From: Trichoplax adhaerens
Lineage: Eukaryota > Placozoa > Uniplacotomia > Trichoplacea > Trichoplacidae
Direction of reading: 5' to 3'
DNA: 64,000 nucleotides
Assembly (NCBI RefSeq): GCF_000150275.1
Contig: NW_002060946.1
Coordinates: forward strand, 2,003,454 to 2,067,453
Shown: positions 53,830-64,000 of the stretch, piece after piece
How positions within the stretch are numbered: the stretch's first letter is position 1
Layout of the letters: each line of letters opens with the position of its first letter
Made by a program: the position numbers and the translations under genes
The notes under the pieces: generated by a model
What the model was told of the DNA's origin: nothing
Seen by the model: only the letters and a program-made list of their open reading frames with translations
Database searches by the model: none

Positions 53830-55290
53830 GTCTACGGATAACACTCAAGAGCTCACTGTACGAATTATATCTGAGGATGATCGACAAAATGTTAGTAAAC
53901 ACTGTAAAAGATATTATAACGGTATAGCTTCCAAGTTCAAATCATAGCAAGTGCACATCTTTATCTGTATACTGTCAACGGCTGGCATAATTTTATCTGT
54001 ATGGATACAATCAAAACCTTATGCCACGATGCCATATCTTTATGATTTTGCTTAACCTGAAATTTTTGAGATCGTGACAACTATTTTAATTATAAAATAC
54101 ATCCTAGCCGTTATAATAGTAAAGCCAAATTTTTATGGTGATTTAGATATACAAAAGATCGATTTTGAGTATGATCAGATCATAAAAAGCATCGGAAAAA
54201 GAGTTTGTTTTCCATATATTTTGGCATATCAAAAATTTAAAATAGAATTTTCTTCAGATATTGGTACACGGTAGATACAGTCTTGAAATGATCTTTAAAA
54301 CCTGCGCACTTTTATTAATAAATCATAATTGCATCGCCGTTTATTATTATCAATAGATTATCTTTAGTTTATTATATATTCCGTAAAGCGGACATCATTA
54401 CATTTAGATTAAGCTATGCATGTAATTGTCGAGGCGATCATCTAACCTGCTGGAAAGTAATCTTGAAAGTTATTATATATATATTATATCGGTATTACAC
54501 TGTACCATAATAATCGGAGGAATTTGGGTACTTTTACAACTCTTTGCTAAAGTATTTATTATATCGGTTGCTTTTATTGCAACCCACAGTGACTTCTTTG
54601 CTTCTCATTTAGGAGCATTTTTATCACTAATTTATTGTATGCGACGATTATTAAAACTCATTTATTAAAGAGAAGGACATGCTCTATGAAGATATACTAA
54701 ATATGAGGCAAGAGATGGAACACGAAGCCACGGATTATTTTTCATCAGATAATGGAGAATTGGAAATACGATTTGCCCTAACGTATCAAGGTGTTAGACT
54801 AGATTTGCCTGAAAGATTTTTTAATTTACGGGAGGCGATAAAGCAAAATCTTGAAAGGATAGCTTTAAATGATGCAGATGTAATCGAATTTGAAGGACAG
54901 ACTATGAATATCATTTTCAAGCTTATTAGTAGAGAACAGGAAGGAAAAAAGTCGTATAAGGTTACATTTTCTCGATTCGATCATCAGTGGATCATCTACG
55001 CGATATTATCAATAAAGAGTTATCTCGTCAGCAAGAAGAATTTTTACAGTCATCAATCAAACAATTTTATTTTGATATTCCTATGGAAAATTGCAACGAA
55101 ATGGATATTGCTATACCTAACATTCTGCGATATATTCATAGATATACATTTTTTTACACGAAAGGAAGAACCGTCAATCCATTTGCTCAGTTGATTCAAA
55201 TTTCCTCTGGTAGAACACTATCACATGAAACTAAATGTAATCAAGAGCTTTATTTCTCACAGGTCAGTAATAATTTATCGTATTCATAAT
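53830..55290 (+). pseudogene. Broken third copy of the cysteine-rich multi-pass membrane family
   Basis: Pieces in shifting frames align in order with exon 2 of the paralogue at 40817. They are ELTVRIISEDDRQN near 53.86 kb, TAGIILSVWIQSKPY near 53.98 kb, the segment at 54426-54668 (IIGGIWVLLQLFAKVFIISV, then HSDFFASHLGAFLSLIY), and the charged domain at 54679-54980 (LNMRQEMEHEATDYFSSDNG). After a frame change near 54985 come DHLRDIINKELSRQQEEF and RYTFFYTKGRTVNPFAQL. In-frame stops occur (e.g. TAA at 54666), there are at least two frameshifts, and the part encoding the last two membrane segments is deleted. No exon 1 (ectodomain) is seen upstream. The charged domain is still well preserved, so the loss may be fairly recent. 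Confidence 0.85.
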
Positions 55291-55639
55291 TTAATATTTC
55301 ACTAGACCAAGATAAATGCTATCAAAATGATTAATAAAAAAATCAATTTATTTCAATGCGAGTTATTTTAGAGATTCGAATAGGTCATAACGATTATTAT
55401 TATTATTCTATTAGGCCATCGTATTACTCAAGTTTAACGGATAAAGGATTTTAGGATGTAAATTGGATTATACTTGTAAAGATAACCCGCTACTTGATAA
55501 CGATTGCGCAATTTTTATGTGATCATATGGGATTTGGAAATAGGTAACGATCGAATTTTGTATTAAGAGATGATTAGTTTCTCAGTCTATTAAGACAAAA
55601 ATTAATTTAAATTCTTCGATAACATAATCTGTCGATATT

Positions 55640-56780
55640 CTTCCAGTCTGACGAACTTATTCATATTTATATTGTCTTTCCATAATAGTTCCGAATGGAC
55701 AATCATGTAAGTGAACGATATCTCGAAGTATACGTAATAACCAATCGACGTCTGTTACAATAATTCCTCCATCGCCTACTTTATCACAAAATAGAATTTC
55801 GCCTAAATCGTGTGAATACGTTAGCATATCTCTTAATTCTTCATCACTTTCGTGTAAACTGTATTTTTCAGCTAATCGTGTAATTTGTTGTATTGTCATT
55901 ATTTTATCGATTTTTATCAGTAATAATTTGATTGATTAACGATGGCCTGATGTTATTGTCCGTTTGACTGTTAGATTAATTAACATCATTATGTGCTGGT
56001 TTATGCAGTATAGTAGCCATAACGTACCATCGTATAGGAATAGGATCACTCATAAACGGTATCGATTCATCAAATTATTTCATAATATCATGTAGTCGTA
56101 GACAGTAAAATATTCCATCTGTGATATACGGAATTTCATCGTATTCGTATCCAATATGTAGCGGAACTGACAAATAATATAGCGATAAATCAAATGGCTC
56201 AACTTCAGGTTCTAATAAATACGGAACGAGATACTGACACGTAACTCTATCACTTCCATCTCGGATACCGCAAACAATATCATAACTCCATTAAATCAAT
56301 TATACTCTTCTTAGTATCAATATCTAAATGAATTTCTTTACAGTTAAGAACATAATCAGTATAGTCTATCGATATTCTTCCAGTTTGACGAACTTGCTCA
56401 TATTTCCCTTGTCTTTCTAAACTTCCAGATTGACAATCATGTAACTGAATAATTGCGCGAAATATACATAATAACCAATTAATGTCTGTTACAATAATTC
56501 CTTCATCACCTACTTTGTCACAGAATACAATTTCACCCAAATCGTGTAAATACGTTAACATATCTCTTAATTCGTATTTTTGAGCTAATTGTCTAATTTG
56601 TTGTATCGTCATTATTTTATCAATTTTATCACTTATAATTTGATTGATTATCGGTGGCTTAGTTTCATTCATACCTTGATCAATATTATCATACTCGTAC
56701 AGTGATTTATGTAATATGGTAGCCATAGCGTATCATCGGATAGGAATAGGTTTATTCATAAATGGTATTGAATCAACGAA
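55640..56780 (-). pseudogene. Two tandem COR-domain fragments (Roco family), decayed
   Basis: The copy nearer the TPR part (56280-56726) reads MTIQQIRQLAQKYELRDMLT, then LHDLGEIVFCDKVGDEGIIV and TDINWLL, as in COR domains of Roco GTPases. After a frameshift near 56278 it continues with DGSDRVTCQYLVPYLLEPEV down to about 56060. A second, shorter copy (55657-55899, extending to about 56060) repeats the first half (LTYSHDLGEILFCDKVGDGG). In Roco proteins COR follows the Roc GTPase. No Roc P-loop is seen here. Stops and frameshifts between blocks indicate a pseudogene. An unusual intron layout is less likely. Confidence 0.7.
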
Positions 56781-56785
56781 TTGTT

Positions 56786-57532
56786 TCATAATATCATGCA
56801 ATACGAGCCGACCACCTGGGGATGGTTATCACCTAGGACTGCCAATCGAATTTGGAGCGATTTAGCAAACATACTCAGAGCCTCATCATGCCTACCATGA
56901 CTATGATAAACATTTCCTATGTAGCTATAGGAATCGGCAACATGGGGATGATTGTGACTTAGGACTGACAGTCGAATTGTCTTTGACTTGTTGTACATAG
57001 CAAGAACCTCTCCATGCTTGCCTTGACTAGCATAAGCATTCGCACGCTGTTATAGGAATCGGCAACATGGAGATGATTGTCACCAAGGACTGACAATCGA
57101 ATTCTGAGTGAATTAAGATGCATAGAAAGAGCCTCATCATATTTGCTGTCATTATAATAGGTAGTTTCCATGTTGCTATACAAGGTAGCAACATCGGGAC
57201 AGCGTTGTTGATAATACAATGTTTAATGTTATGGCAAAATTGTTTAACATCACTTCAAAATCTGGAAAAAGCTTGTAATTAATTATTTGAAAACTATTCA
57301 TAGATAGAGCCAAATCATAGATGCCACCATTATCGTAGATACGCCCTATTTGATCATAGGAGCCGGCAACAATTTTCTCGCTGATATTCTTGCGCTTTGA
57401 TTTCATTTCAAGAGATTTCTTACTGTCTTTGAGGGCTTCATCCAAGTCTTCTTGCGCTATTTTAATCTCAGCTTGCATGTATATAATATAAACATGTCGC
57501 CAATCTGAATCGATCCTGCAGTTGATTAGCAA
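56786..57532 (-). pseudogene. Decayed TPR-repeat region
   Basis: Three overlapping frames (57176-57532, 56959-57219, 56786-56998) carry 42-residue TPR units of the kinesin-light-chain/nephrocystin-3 type, e.g. VADSYSYIGNVYHSHGRHDE followed by ALSMFAKSLQIRL and GDNHP. The frame changes at about 57200 and 56980, inside repeats, show that the reading frame is broken. The region lies just upstream of the COR fragments on the same strand, so both may come from one ancestral TPR + Roc-COR gene. The partner and function are unknown. Confidence 0.7.
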
Positions 57533-57565
57533 AATTACTAATCAATCAAACTTTTATACCGTAGC

Positions 57566-57735
57566 GATGGAGTTAGTACTGTACGGTTCTCAGACGGACG
57601 GAACATCTGGAATTTTGCAGTAGTTGACGGTACTGTACACTCATGTACAGTACTATAGTACAGTACCGTACAGCACAGTACGTACTGTACAGTAAGGCAA
57701 AATCAGCCCAAATACTGTACACTGTACAGCCCTCG
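57566..57735. repeat. Second cluster of GTAC palindromes
   Basis: Runs such as GGTACTGTACAC, CATGTACAGTACTATAGTAC and GTACGTACTGTACAGTA lie in the 0.8 kb between the TPR remnant (-) and MBD4 (+). The word set is the same as at 15474-16535. A further short cluster is in MBD4 intron 1 (58459-58490). Next to it, 57728-57830 repeats 'gagcttg/gcttgc' words with a small hairpin (cttgcaaacaagcaag). Confidence 0.75.
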
Positions 57736-58358
57736 CTTGCAAACAAGCAAGACGAGCTTGGCGTGAGCTTGCAAAGTGTTAAGGAAAGTCATCAAGCTTA
57801 GGTGAATTTTTTCCATGCAGATCGAGCTTGCGTAGCACTTTCCAATTGAAATTGGAGAAATTGTCAACTTATTTTAGCACACTGTACATATGTACATCAG
57901 CTATTACTTCAACATCAAACGGTAAGTACTCTACTCTACTCGATAACATGCTGTCAATACCTTGATTGTAATGGGCAATTGAGCTGCAAAAATGCAAACG
58001 TCTGACCTACTCAGCCTTGGTTGATGCTAAAAAGTTGCTTAAAATGTTTATTAAGTTAATGCGTACCCAAGTACGTATAGAGTATGTGCGATTGTCGCAA
58101 TAAAGCAATGAATCACCATAATTTGATACATCATTCTGGCTAAATAATACAGTATTTACTAGTCATCAAATTGTATCAATACTGCATAGTGATAATTTCG
58201 TTCTTAATGTAAAGAACATGGTTTTGCATTGTTTGAGTCATCAAAGACTATTGGCAAACACCTTGCGGAGCTTTACGGGCATTACTGGCCTAATTTGTCT
58301 TCGTTTACTCTTTGATCTAGTGGATGGTGGGGAAGTTGACTTGAATTAAGCGTCGACA
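57736..58358 (+). other. 5' flank of MBD4
   Basis: No gene is supported. Presumably it holds the promoter and 5' UTR of MBD4. No clear TATA box, tRNA or domain was recognised. Confidence 0.4.
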
Positions 58359-61121
58359 ATGCCTAAAAGTAGTTTGCCCAAAGGTTGGAAGCTATCTGGT
58401 AAACCAGATAATCCTAGGAATATCTACTTGATAACGTAAGCCAAACAATAATCTTCTTGTACTGTAGTTTGTAGTGTACAGTACAGTCAAAGCTGGGATT
58501 CGTCATTTCAAGTTTACTGCATTAGTCAAACGAATGTCCATGATTACAATAAATAAAATAAATTATTGCAAACAATTCTTTTTCATAGCAACCATAATTA
58601 TGATGTACACTTTGGCACAATTTTAAAATACACGTATTAATTATTACTTCTGGCATATTTCTATCCTTAGTTAATAATTAATCGAACTACGTACATGCTT
58701 CCAGTAATGTAAGCGTAAAAACAAAACTATTTGCATAATGATCCACTAATTTGAATTAATACAGACCAGATGGATGTAAAGTTCGCTACCCGAGCGAAAT
58801 ATGGCGTTATGTTGAGAGGAAAAATTTAAATTTAACGCCTTCCGATTTTGCATATTATCAACGGGTTACCGGTAGACAAATGATTTCCGACGATAAAATT
58901 AACAAAATTAAAGATGCAAACAATGGCCAGCAGGCACATTCGGATGAAAATGATGCTCATACCCGTAGAAGCAGTAGCCTTTCTATCGCAAAGGAAAGAT
59001 GTAAAGTTTTCAATGCAAAAAATAATAACGACAAGTTGGAGAGAAACACTACTACATCTTGTGATAGAATACCTACTGTTGTAGAAATGAGCAAAAATTC
59101 TGCAAGACTTCAATCCAAAAATAGGCAAAAGACAAAAACGCTAATGAATGACACGACAGTTAATGAAGAAGTAAATGAGCAAACAGCCATTGCTAGTCGT
59201 ACAAGACGTTCTATAAGAAATGTAAAGGTAGTGAATCATAGTATGACAACACAAATGGTGGAACTTTTAGAGGAAGATAATATGTTTGATGGTAAAGCTG
59301 TTAACCGCAAATCAGCTAAGTTGCTACTACATCCTATCGGCCAATCAAGTCCAGTAATTGCACACAGTAAGATAAATAAGGTACCGGTAAATACGCTTGA
59401 TAAGGTAATCGGAATCAAACAGCGTCTAAGGCAGTCGAAAGTAAACTTGTTAGCAACCAATAATGGATCTGTACGTATTAATAATAAAACTGCCAAACAT
59501 GTAATGATGCCTGTTGATGAAGAAACTAATATCACTGAAAGCAGCAATGCAGCCCCGTCTCAAACACGTCAAGATAGTCTGGGGCTACGAGACAGATCAA
59601 GGCTAGTTAAAACTTTTAAAGCAAAGGTCCTACAAGAAGAACATACAAGAAAGCTTGAAAAACCTGGCGATTTAGATTATAAAACAACATTCAAAACATG
59701 TGCAAATCAATTGTGTAAGATACCAAAAAGCAGCAGTATTAAAAATACGAAGCTTGATAACACTATACAGGTTAAATCTCCAACTATTCAATTGCGTAGA
59801 ATTTCAAATCGCCGGAATATTGCTATAAAGAATGATGATCAAATGGTTACTGTCAAAGCAGAGGTCATAAATAATTGCAAACAGACCGTAAAGTTGGAAA
59901 GGAAAAATATAATGAAGCGCAAATCATCTGTAAGCAGAAATGCAGACGCAAAAAAGATTAAAATAGCGAAGAGAAATAATAACATTACAAAAAATGTACG
60001 AGAAATTGCCTTGACCAATCTTAAGCTAAAACAGAGCAAGAATAAGTCAGCTAAATTAATTGGAAAGGGGAAAGTTAAAAAAATCGGGACTAAAGAGAAA
60101 ATGAAGAAGGATACTAAAGATTCAGATAGTATTCAAAATGAAGAAAATATTGGTAAGATAAGTAGCCTGAAATCACCAAAAAATAGAAGCCGTCAAATGG
60201 TCATTGAATCAGATGAGTTAGCGATTAAATCAAAATCTAGAAATCCTCGTAAAATTATTAATGGCAAACGTGTCCCTCGCCATATTAAAGGACCCAAATG
60301 GATACCTCCCAAATCTCCGTACAATTTAATTCAGGAAAAGTTATTTGATAACCCTTGGAAACTATTGATTTCAACGTTATTGCTGCACAATATAACAGGT
60401 AAGAGTAGCTAGCTTACAAGCTATTACTCTTCAATAGAATCTTTTAACGTTATTGCATTATCTGTAGTCGTAGAAAAAAAAGCTATTCCATTGCTATGGA
60501 AATTTTTTGGGCATTATCCCACTCCAGAAATAGCAAGTAATGCTAATTGGAAGGAAATGGCAGAGAATTTCTCTGCTCTGGACATGCAACATGATCGAGC
60601 CAAAATAATCATTAAATTTTCCGGTAGATTTATGTCGTTAATGCATGATTGGTATATTTTGAGGCCTTCACTAACTTTATTTGCCAAAATGGAAATTTTA
60701 GATGAATATATTAAAAAAGATTGGTGTTATCCATGTGAATTATTTGGTATTGGTAAATATGGAAACGATTCTTACAGAATTTTTTGCGTTAATGAGTGGA
60801 AGAAGGTATTGTAAGCTAATATAATATTTTGACGTAAGAGGTCATATTAATTTAGATTGTCATTTATATTACTTTATAATTGGCCTTATTATTTTCATCT
60901 GATCATAGTTAATATCTTGTATGTTTATCATCCAGGTCTTTCCCAGAGACTACAATCTGGTTAGGTATCATAAATGGCTATGTCAAAAATATAAATACGT
61001 TCCCCGTAAGCGACCTAACGTTACTTTTGATTATACTGTTGGAACTCATGACATAAACCTTAGCGAACTTAAAGATATGTTTAAACCGAGTTTGCCCGTA
61101 GAGTCAATTCCTGATAGCTAA
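58359..61121 (+). CDS. MBD4: Methyl-CpG-binding domain DNA glycosylase MBD4
   Basis: Four exons, 58359-58435, 58765-60398, 60474-60805 and 60936-61121, are in phase and give 742 residues. The N-terminal MBD spans residues about 7-65 ([20 protein letters not shown], then [17 protein letters not shown]). A very long Lys/Ser-rich, probably disordered linker (about residues 75-550) follows. The C-terminal helix-hairpin-helix glycosylase starts at [20 protein letters not shown] and includes the hairpin [20 protein letters not shown]. In that motif the Asp after Asn matches the catalytic Asp of vertebrate MBD4. The protein removes T or U from G mismatches, mainly from deaminated methyl-CpG. Vertebrate MBD4 is about 580 residues, so the linker here is longer. 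Both end domains look intact. The donor after codon 60803-60805 is GTATTG, which is acceptable. Confidence 0.95.
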
Positions 61122-64000
61122 TAAATTTTGACGCTTTCCAAGAAGGATTAGAGTTTTTCCAAGATTGCAAGATGATATCGTTTTAGAATAAAGTATTTTT
61201 TTAAGCGATACAGGTTAGTATGCTAACAAATACCTGTAAAAATTATCACTCTTACTATACAATGTTATAAACATTGTGTTGCAACTGAAGGAGACCATTG
61301 AAAGTTCAATAAAATTAGGAATACTACTTTTTCATGTTTATGCTTAATATATTTAGCTCTTTGTATGTAATTTATAAAATATATGTGAATACTGTGAGCG
61401 ATGACAGCTCTACATTTCAGTTACAGGAATCCTATATTGTGTTTGCATTAATAGAGATGTGATCCGATATATATATATTTGGACAAACTTATTCATCGAG
61501 AAAATGTTATATATATATTTTAACCAACTTTACTGGCAGTAACTTATATCTAATGACAAGGTCTATATTTTAACGACTTACATAAATATATTTCAATGTA
61601 CTCACCGAAAACATGCTTGTATAAGACAAAAAATGTTGTTTATATAATGTGCCGTTTTGCAAAATACGAAGGATCTGTAAAAGAGTACAAGAACTATTGA
61701 TTTTAAATCTTTCAACAAAGTAGCGTATTTACTGCAATAAACATTATATGATTAGTAAATACAACTAAGAGTTTTTACTCTAACGATGCTATGTTTTTAC
61801 TTTATTACTACATTCGTATGGGTAAATTTAATGTGTAAAAGTGATAATACAATATTCGGAGGGCTCTAGTACGTATGGACTTTAGGCATTAATCGTATTC
61901 AGGAAATTGGAATCATTTCAGTTGAAGTTAATACCCTTTTAACAATGTGGGTTAATGCTACATAGCGAAATGTATCGTAATCAATTAATAATAATTTAAG
62001 GCCCATACGTCTAAGAATCTACAAGATTATTCCAAGCGTCTTGAGTTCCATAAAAGCAATTATAATGTATTAATACAGCTTTCAATATCTGTTTGTCGAG
62101 TGTATAATCATTATGAAATATATAGAAAACACTCAACTGCATTATCTATCGCATTTTATTGAAAGGTTAGTAAAGGTACAGAAATAGACTCGTGCAATGC
62201 ATAGACAAATAACTGTTTAATGATATCTCTTCGCTGCATCATACTGTTTCGGATCAGTTCGAGTTCAAAATAAGCGACTTAAGACATGTATCGTATGCAA
62301 TGATCAAGTTATCAGATGTAATCTTCAATTGCTTAAATTGAACCAACGGAGCTATTCCATACAGTTACTTCATTGTAATAGAAAATATTTGAAATACGCT
62401 TATGATATTGTTACACCATTCGTGGTCAGTTATGGGATCCATTTCTCTTTCTGATGATTCATAGCTCAGGAGCAATCAGTGCTTCTATCCATGAATTACA
62501 GTATATCATGTTATATTCTGGTAAATGCAGTAGCAAATAATGTTTTTATTGGCTCGGCTTTCCGCTATTATACCTCATTAATGTATTAAAATAACTATAA
62601 CATAGCTTGGCACTGTGAACTAGTATCGCAATTTCGCTAGATATTACCTTCCCTTTAAGCACAATATAACCATTTTGTTGTAGATTTTTGGATTACCTAA
62701 TATAATCTACGATACACATATACATTCGCGCATTTGCAATACTTGAGACGAGTAATAATGTGATCTGTATTATAATTAGATATTTATAGACTTTATGTTA
62801 GCGCTATGTTGAATCGGTCGCGAGACTGTTGCTTAGCAGCGATCGTTGGGCTCAGATTGGTCACACCGCAGGCCGAGAATTAGCTGCTTGGTCGGAGATG
62901 AAGTTGTACGTATGGGAATATTTATGTTAAAGTTTTGTTCAAAAACTATGTTGACAAATAAGATAGGCCCGGATCGTATAAAAGGGTCTTAGAGAGAGAG
63001 CTAAAGTAGCCTTTCAGATTTGCTAAGTCGGGATTAATAGACTAACGTTCTACTATTAGCTATAACCTTTTTATTGCTAATATTCTGTAACCTTTTTATG
63101 TATGTAATAAAGCTATTCTTATCCTAAGGCACTCAGTCTCAGCGTTACTGTGAACCAGTAGTTCGGAATAGCTTAGGAGTAGCAATTATTACAAGACGAC
63201 AAATGATAGCTTCTTATTATCGCATATTAGCTAAGCATGTGTCCTAGCATTAGCAAAGAAGGTTTTGCACAATGAATAATAAATCGGTCAGAGTAAAATT
63301 TAACCAAAAGATGCAGTATTAACATATACGCGTATATAAATTTATTATGTATTTATACTCAATTTTGTAGCGAACATTGATGGACTCATAATAGCAATCA
63401 TACTTGAAATGCGAATGGGGTGATACAGCATATTCAATATATGAACTTAAAGAATTAATTTCAGAGAGTGTATTTACAGCGAATATCTATTATGGTACAA
63501 ATTTAATTTTCACTGCTGATTACCATACTATAGTTTAATCTCATTGAAAAATTCAAAGCAGTATTGCCATGGCTATTGGCTTTGTTATCATACTAAAATA
63601 TTGCCAATCTTTGCTTATTAATTCATATGATATTTGATGCAGGTATGATTAATAAAACGTCCACTAGGGCTTACTCTTGCCATTTGGCCAAAGAATGCAA
63701 TGACTGACTTTGTTGCTAAGGTCTAAATTTAAGACGTTCATATTGTATGGCGTTGCATATTGTTGGTGATAACTGTACACTGTACATCTTATAGTATAAT
63801 ATCAATATGCTGACCACTATATTGAATATCTAAAAGCTGAATTTTTCAACCGGGCATTCTGCCATTCTAAAAAAACCTAAAGTGGTACTGGTATAGTACT
63901 CTAAACTATCGCTGTTGCTTTGATGTTATGAATAAGATTATGGACTAGATCATTGCATGCATTAGTCTATTACAACTAAGCATCGGAGTCAACGACGATT
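61122..64000. other. Region downstream of MBD4 without a supported gene
   Basis: It is AT-rich. No open frame or domain is recognised. It contains the LTR-like block at 62796-63193. Confidence 0.5.
62796..63193 (+). mobile_element. Possible solo LTR
   Basis: The block of about 400 bp starts with TGTTAGCGC and ends near ATTACA. It has a good TATA box (TATAAAAGG, 62977-62985) and a poly(A) signal AATAAA at 63106-63111, about 130 bp later, in the order expected of U3-R-U5. GC content is higher than in the flanks, mainly at 62800-62900. I found no convincing target-site duplication, so the ends are uncertain, and no internal retroelement genes are nearby. It could instead be an isolated promoter and poly(A) region. 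Confidence 0.4.

Noticed and set aside
53931-53950. GTTCAAATC resembling a tRNA B box
   Set aside because: No A box, acceptor stem or cloverleaf could be drawn around it, and it lies within the membrane-family pseudogene.
59236-59547. 103-codon minus-strand frame inside MBD4 exon 2
   Set aside because: Shadow of the Lys/Ser-rich MBD4 linker on the other strand.
1-64000. CRISPR arrays, operons, bacterial promoters, rRNA
   Set aside because: The intron-rich animal gene content makes these inapplicable, and no such structure was seen. The tandem repeats have units too long and no spacers.

Overview
This is eukaryotic nuclear DNA. It is AT-rich, its genes are split by many short GT-AG introns, and every gene I recognise is an animal gene. 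An intraflagellar-transport gene, a DENN-domain gene, NOL9, MBD4 and a small ciliary lysine-rich protein sit together with a membrane-protein family I do not recognise and decayed TPR/COR (Roco-type) sequence. This points to an early-branching ciliated metazoan, most likely a placozoan (Trichoplax-like). The species call is inference. The window has one assembly gap (69 N, 36201-36269).

Layout: 1-3.0 kb is repeat-bearing intergenic DNA. 3010-3567 (-) is a small lysine-rich gene resembling SMKR1. 5902-15163 (-) is IFT122, essentially complete, with more than 25 small exons. 15.2-16.7 kb is a divergent promoter region packed with GTAC palindromes. 16719-23560 (+) is DENND6. 24549-27833 (-) is NOL9, whose first exon(s) I could not find. 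27.8-31.8 kb is gene-free and rich in tandem repeats. 31868 to about 36200 (+) is an unrecognised small gene with a predicted double-acylated N-terminus that runs into the assembly gap. 36.3-40.8 kb shows no gene but contains a mobile-element-like block. 40817-44052 (+) and 47240-49892 (-) are tail-to-tail paralogues of a cysteine-rich, multi-pass membrane protein. A third, broken copy lies at about 53830-55290 (+). 55640-57532 (-) is a decayed TPR + COR gene. A second GTAC-palindrome cluster at 57.6 kb precedes MBD4 (58359-61121, +). The last 2.9 kb has no gene but contains a solo-LTR-like block.

Two genes share a theme. SMKR1 and IFT122 both have RFX X-box-like palindromes about 120-140 bp upstream of their start codons, which fits shared control of cilium genes. 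The less explained parts are the multi-pass membrane family with its decaying third copy, the GTAC-palindrome clusters at two divergent promoters, and the acylated gene interrupted by the gap.

Exon boundaries were read by eye from GT/AG signals, reading phase and protein similarity recalled from known families. No search was run.
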